Below the pieces are notes generated by a model, which saw only the letters and a list, made by a program, of their open reading frames with translations, had not been told where the DNA came from and did not search any database. This document shows positions 6,888 to 12,815 of a DNA stretch of 12,815 nt, piece by piece. The DNA comes from an uncultured Bacilli bacterium (GTDB taxonomy: Bacteria > Bacillota_I > Bacilli_A > RF39 > UBA660), in NCBI GenBank assembly GCA_910578745.1, contig CAJTSN010000043.1:1-12815 (forward strand), written 5' to 3'. Within the stretch, counting starts at the first letter, position 1; every line of letters starts with the position of its first letter. The position numbers and the translations under genes are program-made.

Positions 6888-8230
6888 CTAAATCTTTAAA
6901 ACTTGACCTAAACGTAGGGTCGTTCCCGATAAATTATTCTTATTTTGAATATTTGTTACTGTAGTTCCAAATTTTCTAGCAATACTATACAAAGTATCTC
7001 CTGATTTTACTGTATAAGTATTGGTTGATGGAATAGATGGAGATGGGGATGTAGTTGGTACTTTTAATACTTGGCCTAAGCTTAAAAGATTGGAAGTTAA
7101 ATTATTAATTTTCATTAATTCCTGTACTGTTGTATTGTATTCTCTTGCGATAGCATATAAATTATCTCCTTTGGTTACCACATAGTTTTGATAAGATGGA
7201 ACAGGTATTGGTTGACTTCCTGTCGGTATAATTAGTTTTTGACCAACAGATAGATTGTTGTTTGCTAAGTTGTTTGCATTAATTAAATCTGCTACTGACA
7301 AATTATAAGCATTCGCTATTTTGTATAATGTATCTCCTAATTTTACAATATACTCATTTGTTATAATTTCCTCATCTTTTTTTCCTGGCAACTTTATTTG
7401 CTGCCCTATTGATAATGCTGTAGAAGTTAAATTATTTAACTTCATAAGATCCGCTATAGTTGTATTGAATTTGGTTGCAATTGCATATAAACTATCCCCT
7501 GATTTTACTGTATATATTCCTGCATCTTCTTGTTCTTTTTCTACAGGAATAATGAGTCGCTGTCCTACAGTTAGTGTATTACTTGTAAGGTTATTGACAG
7601 CCTTTATTTCATCAACAGTTACACCATATTTACGAGCTATACTATATAAAGAATCACCCTTTTGTACTGTATATACACCTTCTATATCTTCATCATAAGT
7701 AATTCCTATATAATCACTCACTCCTCGTACAACGGCATCCACATAATCTCGCCAATTATTTTTTAATTGACTTACATCATCACTTGTACTATCCAAAAAA
7801 CCATATTCCACAATGATAGGTTCTGTGATTCCTGTATTCCTATGAATAAAATAGTAATCTTTAGATGTATCACTAGGAAGTCTTCGCTGATATGCTTTTC
7901 TAACATTTTGACCAGCTAGACGAAGCTGTTCAAGTACATTGTTAGCTAATGTGCCTTTATTTCTTAGAGCGTAGATTACTTCTGCACCATCTCCACCTCC
8001 TGCATTTATGTGATTAGATATTACAATTACATCAGAATTGTTTCCATAAGGCGCTAATATACGTTCTACCCTTTCTGTTGGTGTTAGTGTCTCATCTGTT
8101 GTTCTAGTTATGCTGACAGGAATACCCAACTCATCAAATTTATCATACATATATTTTGAAATATCTAAAGTTAAATTTTTCTCTACAATTCCATTCCCAC
8201 TTGCTCCTGGATCCGTTCCTCCATGTGGTG
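6888..8230 (-). pseudogene. N-acetylmuramoyl-L-alanine amidase with five LysM domains, 5' end removed by an inserted element
   Basis: This is the 3' part of a cell-wall amidase that would cleave the bond between muramic acid and the peptide in peptidoglycan. The frame is open from the TAG at 8253-8255 down to 6888. Family similarity begins at the HGG codons (8225) with HGGTDPGASGNGIVEK, then SNHINA and VEYGF, the zinc and catalytic segments of Amidase_3. Everything before HGG (first strand, signal peptide, start) is missing. The first usable ATG is at 8150, after the HGG histidine and VEK glutamate codons. A 420-residue product from it would lack two metal-site residues. Numbered from that ATG, five LysM repeats lie at about 159-202, 212-255, 266-309, 322-365 and 378-420. 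The rest of the frame is undamaged, which suggests recent or reversible interruption. Confidence 0.85.
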
Positions 8231-8255
8231 GAAACGGAAAAACCCAAATATTCTA
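8205..8255. other. Probable left attachment junction (attL)
   Basis: Coding similarity to Amidase_3 stops abruptly. Read on the minus strand, the codons for HGG (8217-8225) are normal. Where family members have a Pro-Gly pair before HGG, the DNA instead encodes Pro-Pro, preceded by sequence unrelated to the family. The crossover is therefore near 8225-8231. About 25 bp to the right is the stop codon of dinD, whose end belongs to the element. A large serine recombinase nearby is the likely integrase. The exact 2-3 bp core cannot be fixed without the other junction. Confidence 0.6.
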
Positions 8256-9086
8256 TTTTGTTCCTATTTTATTTAATTCTTTCTTTTCTCTTTCTAATTC
8301 TTTTAGACTTTTCTTTGGTGTAGACAATTTTTCTGGCATTGTCCCACCATTTTTAGCAATAACTTCTCTTATATTTTTCCCAATAGTGTAATGCACTTTA
8401 TTTGCTTCTTTTTCAGTTTGTACCTTATCATTTATTAGCTTTTGTTCTGTTTGGGTTATTCTAAACAAATTCGCCGCTAATTCAACACTTCCCATATTAT
8501 CTAAAATGTCTTCTCTATATCTTAATTTTTTTCTCTTAGCAATATCATTTGCTGTTTCCCCATTATATAACCCTTTATAACCAGCGTTATGAAATTTATC
8601 TAAATTTTTAACTCCTGATTTTACTGCAGTTCTATTTAATGAATAGTTTCCTTTTTTAGTTAAATTTCTTTGATAAAACCTCTTTTCCTCTTCTGTAAGC
8701 ATTCCATATTCTATTTCACTAATTTCTTGCTTTCTTGTTTGAACTGCAAAGTAAGTTTGTCCAAGAGCAACGCTCTCTTTTTTGGGATTTGCATTTTGTA
8801 CAATAAGATAACAAGCATATCTTGATAAATGGTAATCAATCGTTCCTCTTTTGGTTTTAGAACCTATATCTACCATTTTCCTGAACTCAGGAAAATGGTC
8901 ACAAACACTGTAATTACTAGTCTCGCAAGCAACCATTGCACTTTTAATAACTTTGTGAAAATTTTCCCATTTACTATATTCAAGTAATGGCATCAATTCT
9001 CTTGCATCCCAATATTCATTACCAAACGCATCTATATGCTTAATATCCTCAAATGTCTTTTCATTGTATTTTTTTACTTCATTCAT
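8253..9086 (-). CDS. dinD: DinD-family DNA-damage-inducible protein
   Basis: The 277-residue product matches DinD, an SOS-induced protein in E. coli that inhibits RecA filament activity; its role in Bacillota elements is not established. Recognisable blocks in order are KTFEDIKHIDAFGNEYWDAR near the N-terminus (BRO-N/antirepressor-like domain), MVDIGSKTKR, YHLSRYACYLIVQNANP and GQTYFAVQTRKQE. These are followed by NAGYKGLYNG, GSVELAANLFRITQTEQKL and GGTMPEKLSTPKKSLKELE at the C-terminus. The start at 9086 has AGGAGG 6 nt upstream, and an earlier in-frame ATG (9107) lacks an SD. It lies 76 nt after the recombinase with no clear promoter or terminator between, so co-transcription is likely. I see no LexA-type box upstream. 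Its stop codon lies within the attachment region. Confidence 0.92.
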   Translation of the reverse strand: MNEVKKYNEKTFEDIKHIDAFGNEYWDARELMPLLEYSKWENFHKVIKSAMVACETSNYSVCDHFPEFRKMVDIGSKTKRGTIDYHLSRYACYLIVQNANPKKESVALGQTYFAVQTRKQEISEIEYGMLTEEEKRFYQRNLTKKGNYSLNRTAVKSGVKNLDKFHNAGYKGLYNGETANDIAKRKKLRYREDILDNMGSVELAANLFRITQTEQKLINDKVQTEKEANKVHYTIGKNIREVIAKNGGTMPEKLSTPKKSLKELEREKKELNKIGTK

Positions 9087-9162
9087 TCCTACCCTCCTGT
9101 ACCTCATTCCTTATCTTATTTTTGCTTTAAATAGAGAAAAGTCCAAATTATCATTCTTATTA

Positions 9163-10764
9163 TTAAAATTCAAAATTCCATTCTATTTCAATATCTCGTG
9201 ACGCCGTTTCTTTATCATAAGCTCCGATATAAACCTTATCAATAAATTCATCAACGATTACCTTGTTTAATTCTTTGATACTCTTGTAATTCTTTAGTAT
9301 TTCATTCGCTTTTTTTTGAATTGTTTTAACACTCTGTAAATTACTTATTTCACTGTCAATCGTTTCCATTCTTTTTGTCATCGATTCAATCTCTTTTAAA
9401 TAATCACTAGCCATCATATTAAACATATCATCATGAATAATTCCTTTTACTTTATCTTCAAAAAGACGTCTATAAAAGACTTTACTATCTTCTATCTTTT
9501 TCATAAGGTTTTGTTTTTCCTTTTCTAAAACTTTTATTGCTTCACTATTGTTTATGTCTTGTTGATTTCTTTTGTCATAGAGTTCTTTTAAATCACTTTG
9601 ATTATAGTACTTATTTAGTAAATCATTGATTGCATTCAGTAAGATTTTCTCTAGTTCTTCCATTCGAATTGCTTTATTATTCTCACAAGCATGGTATTTT
9701 TTAGCACTCTTGCATTGCAAATAGGCTCTTTTTTTTGGTTCTTCTCCTTTAATACTATACACATTTCGCAGAAAGGCTTTACCGCATTTTGTACAGTATA
9801 CTTTTCTACTTAAATAATGGATTTCTCCTGTTCTCATCGGTTCTTGATGTGTACCTAATATCTTTTGTACCTTATTCCATGTTTCCATATCAATAATCGC
9901 TTCATGGGCATTTTCTACCCTACACCAGTCTTTCTCAGGTACTTTTTTAAATTTATGAACTTTATACCCCATGGAAGTTTTTTTACCTTGTACTAAATTT
10001 CCAATATAAAATTCATTTCGAAGCATTTGGGCGATTGTATCAGGAATCCATCTCACATTTTTATAATCACAAGTAGAACAAACAAACTTACTTCCTTTTT
10101 GTTTCTTATAGATTGCTCTTGGTGGAATATGATTGCTATTCAAGTATTCACATATTTTATAATAGCCATTTCCCTCTACATATAGCTGAAATATCTTTTT
10201 AACCACTTCCGCTGCAACAGGGTCAATGACCAATTTGTGTTTATCTTCCTCGCTTCTTTCATAACCATAAGGAGCAAAACTTCCCATAAATAGACCATCT
10301 TCTCGTTTATTTTTTAAGGATTTCTTAATATTTGTAGATAAATCATCTAAATACCATTCATTAATTAGTCCATTGATTTGTCTTGATTTCTTATTGGATT
10401 CAATACTTGTATCGGCATTATCTACAATACTTACAAACCTTACTCCCCACTCTATAAACTTATTGTGTAGATATCTTTCAATCACTTCCATGTCCCTTGA
10501 AAACCTTGATTGACTTTTGCACAAAACCAAATTGATTTTACCACTTTCACAATCTTTTATAAGTCTTTCAAAATCAGGTCTATACGTTCCAGCACCCGAA
10601 AAGTCATCGTCAGAATAAATATCTATAACATTCCAGCCAAATTGATGAGCATATTTTAAACACATACTTCTTTGATTTACTATACTATTACTATCATCAT
10701 TTTTATTTATCTTATCTCTATCTTCATCAGATAATCTACAATATACACCTACCTTTTCTATCAT
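9163..10764 (-). CDS. Large serine recombinase (probable element integrase)
   Basis: This 533-residue site-specific recombinase integrates or excises DNA through a covalent serine-DNA intermediate. An N-terminal resolvase catalytic domain (about 1-150) has VGVYCRLSDEDRD with nucleophile Ser12 and the Arg motif SQSRFSRD. A recombinase domain follows (about 165-300), then a zinc ribbon (about 320-362) with Cys324, Cys327, Cys351 and Cys360, a long charged coiled coil (about 370-480), and a C-terminal tail. An extra CSTC pair sits at 229-232. I chose the ATG at 10764 because GGAGG is 7 nt away; the ATG at 10770 directly abuts the SD. Its place near the broken amidase marks it as the likely integrase. 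A cognate directionality factor is not obvious, although the 55-codon gene upstream is a candidate. Confidence 0.95.
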   Translation of the reverse strand: MIEKVGVYCRLSDEDRDKINKNDDSNSIVNQRSMCLKYAHQFGWNVIDIYSDDDFSGAGTYRPDFERLIKDCESGKINLVLCKSQSRFSRDMEVIERYLHNKFIEWGVRFVSIVDNADTSIESNKKSRQINGLINEWYLDDLSTNIKKSLKNKREDGLFMGSFAPYGYERSEEDKHKLVIDPVAAEVVKKIFQLYVEGNGYYKICEYLNSNHIPPRAIYKKQKGSKFVCSTCDYKNVRWIPDTIAQMLRNEFYIGNLVQGKKTSMGYKVHKFKKVPEKDWCRVENAHEAIIDMETWNKVQKILGTHQEPMRTGEIHYLSRKVYCTKCGKAFLRNVYSIKGEEPKKRAYLQCKSAKKYHACENNKAIRMEELEKILLNAINDLLNKYYNQSDLKELYDKRNQQDINNSEAIKVLEKEKQNLMKKIEDSKVFYRRLFEDKVKGIIHDDMFNMMASDYLKEIESMTKRMETIDSEISNLQSVKTIQKKANEILKNYKSIKELNKVIVDEFIDKVYIGAYDKETASRDIEIEWNFEF

Positions 10765-10817
10765 AGCCATTCCTCCAATACTCGAGAACAGCTATAAAAA
10801 TTTATAAATACAAGTAT

Positions 10818-10846
10818 ATTATATATCATATTTAGGATTTTTTTAA
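10818..10846 (-). promoter_or_regulatory. Possible promoter for the recombinase
   Basis: A perfect -10 TATAAT (10818-10823) with a 17-bp spacer and a weak -35 TTAAAA (10841-10846) point leftward, about 50 bp before the recombinase start. They lie over the end of the 55-codon gene. A small palindrome TATAAAAATTTATA (10793-10806) sits between this promoter and the gene. In such AT-rich DNA the match could be chance. Confidence 0.4.
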
Positions 10847-10999
10847 TATGCTCGCTTGATTTTCTAAAATCATAATGACATTTAACAGTTTAGTATTCAA
10901 TATATTTTTTATTTTTTCCTCTGTAATACTCTCATTTGTCTTAAATTTATATTTTACATTATATACTACCTCCAAATTCTTTCTCCCCCTTTTTTCCAT
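10832..10999 (-). CDS. Small basic protein of unknown function, 55 residues
   Basis: This short gene begins MEKRGRKNLEVVYNVKYKFK and ends in a Leu/Ile-rich helix (KIKNILNTKLLNVIMILENQ). I do not recognise the family. The N-terminal part looks like beta strands with many Lys and Arg, and the C-terminal half like an amphipathic helix. Support comes from dense coding over the gap between the HTH gene and the recombinase, same strand, and tight spacing. The stop of the HTH gene at 11040 overlaps, as ATGA, a 13-codon frame ending two bases before this ATG (TAA-AA-ATG). That short frame carries GGAGG. Translation could thus be coupled by reinitiation, since GGAGG is 14 nt from this ATG, rather far for direct use. 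A recombination accessory role is possible but not shown. Confidence 0.6.
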   Translation of the reverse strand: MEKRGRKNLEVVYNVKYKFKTNESITEEKIKNILNTKLLNVIMILENQASILKKS

Positions 11000-11039
11000 T
11001 TTTATAAATAACTTCCTCCAATCATAAACATTTCCCCTT

Positions 11040-11501
11040 TCATTTAAACTTTTTGATTATTTCGTTTACTTTTACAATTTCTTCTTCACTCAATGGTTTA
11101 GAAACACAAATTTCTGGATGCTCCAACCAATGAGGAAGTTTCGTATTTTCTTTTCTATATTTCTTTTTATATTTATTACTATTTCTATTATGTGTGCAAT
11201 AGGTTGCACCCTCTTCATTACCACTTTTTGCACTCTCCTCTGCAACTTTTATTGGGATTTTTTCTACATTTAGGTATATTCTTCGTTTCTTTTTTTCCTG
11301 TTTTACTATGATATAGTTTAAAGTTTTTAATTTAGACAATGAATAATTTATTGTTCTTACAGATGAATTGATATACTCTGTTAAATAGGCATTACTTGCA
11401 TAACAATATCCATTTTTTAAGGCAAGTGATATGATAAGACTTAAAACAACAATATCTGTTTTGGTTAAGTTCTTATCATTAAATAATATTCTTGGAGCCA
11501 T
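11040..11501 (-). CDS. Winged-helix (HTH_36-like) protein, possible replication or regulatory protein
   Basis: The 153-residue product has an N-terminal winged-helix domain (about 1-78). APRILFNDKNLTKTDIVVL is followed by GYCYASNAYLTEYI and the recognition-helix region SVRTINYSLSKLKTLNYI, the pattern of HTH_36-type proteins found in plasmids, prophages and integrative elements, often replication-linked. The C-terminal part is Lys/Arg-rich (KYKKKYRKEN), then acidic and helical, and I cannot assign it. The ATG at 11501 has no good SD. An in-frame ATT at 11528 lies 7 nt after AAGGAG (11536-11541) and would add IDs resembling the usual start of this domain (residues ending KLDGEFI). The true start may therefore be a rare ATT. 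It follows the other winged-helix gene but is separated from it by a terminator-like hairpin. Confidence 0.75.
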   Translation of the reverse strand: MAPRILFNDKNLTKTDIVVLSLIISLALKNGYCYASNAYLTEYINSSVRTINYSLSKLKTLNYIIVKQEKKKRRIYLNVEKIPIKVAEESAKSGNEEGATYCTHNRNSNKYKKKYRKENTKLPHWLEHPEICVSKPLSEEEIVKVNEIIKKFK

Positions 11502-11586
11502 AATAAATTCGCCATCTAATTTTAAAATAAATTATCTCCTTAGCTAAAATAATGATAATATAAGGACTTTTCTTATCGCTTCATCT

Positions 11587-11616
11587 AAAAAAAGACAAAG
11601 TGATTTCTTTGACTTT
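11587..11616 (-). terminator. Terminator or attenuator hairpin before the 153-residue HTH gene
   Basis: On the minus strand, AAAGTCAAAG, loop AAATCA and CTTTGTCTTT form a 10-bp stem with one central mismatch, and the T-run continues to seven bases. It could end the 87-residue gene's transcript, or act as an attenuator in the leader of the next gene. The stem is AT-rich, so its strength is uncertain. Confidence 0.55.
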
Positions 11617-11650
11617 ATTTTAAATCCTGTCCTTTGGATTCTATATCGTT

Positions 11651-11673
11651 TTTTCTATATTCTTTATAGAAAA
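11651..11673. repeat. Perfect 9-bp inverted repeat
   Basis: TTTTCTATA and TATAGAAAA flank a 5-nt loop (TTCTT). Neither strand has a T-run after the stem, so it is not a simple terminator. It could be a protein-binding site or an RNA hairpin. Confidence 0.5.
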
Positions 11674-11710
11674 GGTACTAACATAAGCCTATTATCTTAC
11701 TGTACCCCAT

Positions 11711-11738
11711 CTACTAGGAGTTATTTACACCCTAGTAG
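11711..11738. repeat. Perfect 8-bp inverted repeat around the stop codon
   Basis: CTACTAGG and CCTAGTAG flank a 12-nt loop that contains the TAA stop (11721-11723) of the 87-residue HTH gene. No T-run follows it on either strand. Confidence 0.5.
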
Positions 11739-11984
11739 ATTGATTGTATACATTCCTGTATCATACTCTTGAAAGAGTAAATATTGGTTACTTTCCAACT
11801 TCTGTAGGACTTTTTTTAGTCCCACATTGTTAATTTTTACAACTTGTTGTAATTCACCAACATTTAGATTGATAAGCAATTTATCAAAACCCTTGGAATA
11901 AATATAGGAATAGATTATCTTTCCCTCAGGTTGGATATGCTTATCTTTCCATATCCTTGGTGGAATCTTGTAGTAATCTTCCAT
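11721..11984 (-). CDS. Small winged-helix DNA-binding protein
   Basis: The 87-residue product is almost entirely one winged-helix domain. KIPPRIWKDKHIQPEGKIIYSYI resembles the first helices of HTH_36-type proteins, LNVGELQQVVKINNVGLKKVLQKLESN the helix-turn-helix, and YLLFQEYDTGMYTI the wing. It is similar in layout to the N-terminal half of the 153-residue product next door, so the pair may be diverged relatives. The start is secure: GGAGG lies 5 nt before the ATG at 11984. It is the first gene of the leftward operon, behind a strong promoter and a palindrome that probably respond to the divergent XRE regulator. It may be a Cro-like, replication or excision control protein, but its function is not recognisable. 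Confidence 0.75.
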   Translation of the reverse strand: MEDYYKIPPRIWKDKHIQPEGKIIYSYIYSKGFDKLLINLNVGELQQVVKINNVGLKKVLQKLESNQYLLFQEYDTGMYTINLLGCK

Positions 11985-11998
11985 CTTTTCCTCCTTCC

Positions 11999-12021
11999 TT
12001 TTGATGAGTTTTACATCAAAA
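11999..12021. promoter_or_regulatory. Palindromic operator or leader hairpin at the leftward operon start
   Basis: TTTTGATG and CATCAAAA are perfect 8-bp arms around 7 bp. It begins right after the predicted leftward start site (about 12023) and ends next to the SD of the 87-residue gene. A bound repressor would block transcription start, and as RNA the stem would sit beside the ribosome site. Its right part, TTTTACATCAAA, recurs at 12083-12094. Confidence 0.6.
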
Positions 12022-12029
12022 CTGACGTT

Positions 12030-12058
12030 AGTATAACATTATATATTGAATTTGTCAA
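12030..12058 (-). promoter_or_regulatory. Strong leftward promoter of the element operon
   Basis: On the minus strand, a perfect -35 TTGACA (12053-12058), a 17-bp spacer and an extended -10 TGTTATACT (hexamer 12030-12035) form a near-consensus sigma-A promoter. It drives the 87-residue HTH gene and, past the hairpin, possibly the recombinase and dinD. Confidence 0.85.
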
Positions 12059-12080
12059 CATTGTAATTACTACATTGTTG
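12056..12080. promoter_or_regulatory. Central operator between the divergent promoters
   Basis: CAACATTGTA and TACATTGTTG form 10-bp arms with one mismatch around ATTAC. The palindrome overlaps the -35 box of the leftward promoter at one end and that of the XRE promoter at the other, so one bound protein could control both directions. Confidence 0.65.
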
Positions 12081-12093
12081 ATTTTTACATCAA
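12078..12093. promoter_or_regulatory. Third operator-like palindrome in the XRE promoter
   Basis: TTGAT and ATCAA arms are separated by TTTTAC. The site covers the -35 box and part of the spacer of the XRE promoter. It shares TTTTACATCAAA with the palindrome at 11999-12021 but has a centre three bases shorter. Confidence 0.45.
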
Positions 12094-12106
12094 ATTATGC
12101 TATACT
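12078..12106 (+). promoter_or_regulatory. Promoter of the XRE regulator gene
   Basis: The -35 box TTGATT (12078-12083), a 17-bp spacer and an extended -10 TGCTATACT (hexamer 12101-12106) point rightward. Transcription would start near 12113, about 25 nt before the XRE start codon. Confidence 0.8.
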
Positions 12107-12138
12107 TATTTTATGAAATAAAAAAAGAGGTGTATGAA

Positions 12139-12747
12139 ATGCTAAAGAAAAATATGACTGAATTAGGTAAGACGATAAGTGAAGCAAGAGAGAAATTTGG
12201 TATTTCACAAAGGGAACTCGCTCGTAAATCAAACATGGATTGTGCCGAAGTATCAAGAATAGAGGCAGGTAAAAGATTAAAACCTAATGTTTTGTATTTA
12301 AAAGGGATTGCCGAAACTTTAGGGTTAAGTCTTGTTAAACTTATGAAACTTGCGGGTTATGATGACATTGATATAAATTGGGGAAAAGACTTATCCAATA
12401 AAAGGTCTACTGCTGACTATCAAGAACAAATCAAATCTTATGAGAAATTTTATTTTGATATTTTAGAAGAACTAGAAACAAGAAGAAAAAATGACTTTGC
12501 TATTAAAGGTGGAATCGCCGATTTAATTGATAAACTAGAACTTGCACAAATTGAAAAGAAAGAAATAGCAAATGATGAAATATTAGATAGATTAAAAGAA
12601 CTAATACCTATGATTAGACCAAATCTAGAAAAATTAGATAAATCAAAATATCCGAAATTTGATAGAGGAGTATTTCCTAAAACGGAAATAAAACCTACAA
12701 CAAAATTAAATACTATCACAGGGAAATTTATAGAGGAAGAAAAATAG
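12139..12747 (+). CDS. XRE-family transcriptional regulator of the element
   Basis: The 202-residue protein has an N-terminal XRE helix-turn-helix (about 8-65): ISEAREKFGISQRELARKS, then the recognition helix DCAEVSRIEAGKR. The remaining 130 residues are a charged helical region (DYQEQIKSYEKFYFDILEEL and following), probably for dimerisation, ending in a Lys/Pro-rich tail; I see no peptidase domain. The ATG at 12139 has GAGG 8 nt upstream. The frame extends to an ATG at 12097, but that one overlaps the -10 box and has no SD. It is divergent from the leftward operon and separated from it by palindromes, the typical place of a CI- or ImmR-like repressor. It is likely to repress the leftward promoter and perhaps its own, but no partner ImmA-type protease gene is in the window. 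Confidence 0.85.
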   Translation: MLKKNMTELGKTISEAREKFGISQRELARKSNMDCAEVSRIEAGKRLKPNVLYLKGIAETLGLSLVKLMKLAGYDDIDINWGKDLSNKRSTADYQEQIKSYEKFYFDILEELETRRKNDFAIKGGIADLIDKLELAQIEKKEIANDEILDRLKELIPMIRPNLEKLDKSKYPKFDRGVFPKTEIKPTTKLNTITGKFIEEEK

Positions 12748-12815
12748 AATTACGAACACGTTTGGTACTATAAAAGTGTAATAAGTAAATCCACTGATCA
12801 GGATTGAACGTTACA

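Larger units (their letters stand above)
11502..11720. other. Hairpin-rich gap between two winged-helix genes
   Basis: No gene is visible. In about 150 bp there are three inverted repeats: a terminator-like hairpin (11587-11616), a perfect 9-bp palindrome (11651-11673), and a perfect 8-bp inverted repeat that spans the stop of the upstream gene (11711-11738). The region could be a long structured leader controlling the 153-residue HTH gene, or an origin or transfer site. The sequence alone does not decide. Confidence 0.4.
8230..12815. mobile_element. Integrated element carrying a large serine recombinase (left part; right end outside window)
   Basis: The stretch from the broken amidase to the window edge has the make-up of an integrative element: dinD, large serine recombinase, a tiny gene, two winged-helix genes, then a divergent XRE regulator with an operator-rich switch. 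All genes left of the switch run leftward toward the junction. No conjugation, relaxase, capsid or tail gene is in view, so I cannot tell an integrative mobilizable element from a prophage or its remnant. At least 4.6 kb are inside the window, and the partner junction with the amidase 5' end should lie to the right. Confidence 0.7.

Noticed and set aside
7321..8391. Plus-strand open frames opposite the LysM amidase and the end of dinD.
   Set aside because: They are antisense to clear protein domains, without ribosome sites or recognisable product.
12753..12764. CGAAC-AC-GTTTG after the XRE gene as a LexA (SOS) box.
   Set aside because: The half-sites are 2 bp apart, not 4 bp, and one half is imperfect.
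12748..12815. The right edge as the other junction of the element (amidase 5' half).
   Set aside because: The 68 bases after the XRE gene show no amidase coding on the minus strand and no repeat of the left junction; I see nothing assignable there.

Overview
The window is very AT-rich DNA with ordinary bacterial signals: AGGAGG-type ribosome binding sites, sigma-A-like promoters and rho-independent terminators. TGG encodes tryptophan and no in-frame TGA interrupts the genes, so the standard code fits. A complete type II-A CRISPR locus, a multi-LysM cell-wall amidase and a serine-recombinase element point to a low-GC Bacillota (Firmicutes). A gut Erysipelotrichia- or Bacilli-like lineage is possible, but I cannot name a species.

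Region 1 (1-6246) is a type II-A CRISPR-Cas locus read right to left: cas9 - cas1 - cas2 - csn2 - leader - array. Only the leader-proximal two repeats, one full 30-nt spacer and part of another are inside the window. The cas genes overlap or almost touch. The tracrRNA lies upstream of cas9 on the opposite strand, with its own promoter and terminator. Its predicted start is the first base of the anti-repeat, and its -35 box shares a base with the cas9 start codon.

Region 2 (about 6247-6846) is a 600-bp stretch without an intact gene. It holds an orphan leftward promoter with an SD-ATG, palindromes, and broken coding-like fragments. It looks like a decayed gene.

Region 3 (6888-8230) is the 3' part of a peptidoglycan amidase gene (Amidase_3 plus five LysM domains). 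It is cut exactly at the codons for the zinc-binding HGG motif, where an integrated element begins.

Region 4 (about 8230-12815, continuing past the right edge) is that element. From its left end it carries dinD, a large serine recombinase, a 55-codon gene, two winged-helix/HTH genes, and a divergent XRE-family regulator. A compact switch region (11999-12106) holds two face-to-face promoters and three palindromes. The layout suggests an integrative element or prophage-like island whose leftward operon is controlled by the XRE protein. Its precise excision could rebuild the amidase gene.

The points most worth following up are the PAM-contact residues of this Cas9, the rearranged anti-repeat fragments between csn2 and the array, and the amidase interruption. 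No wholly new system is evident.
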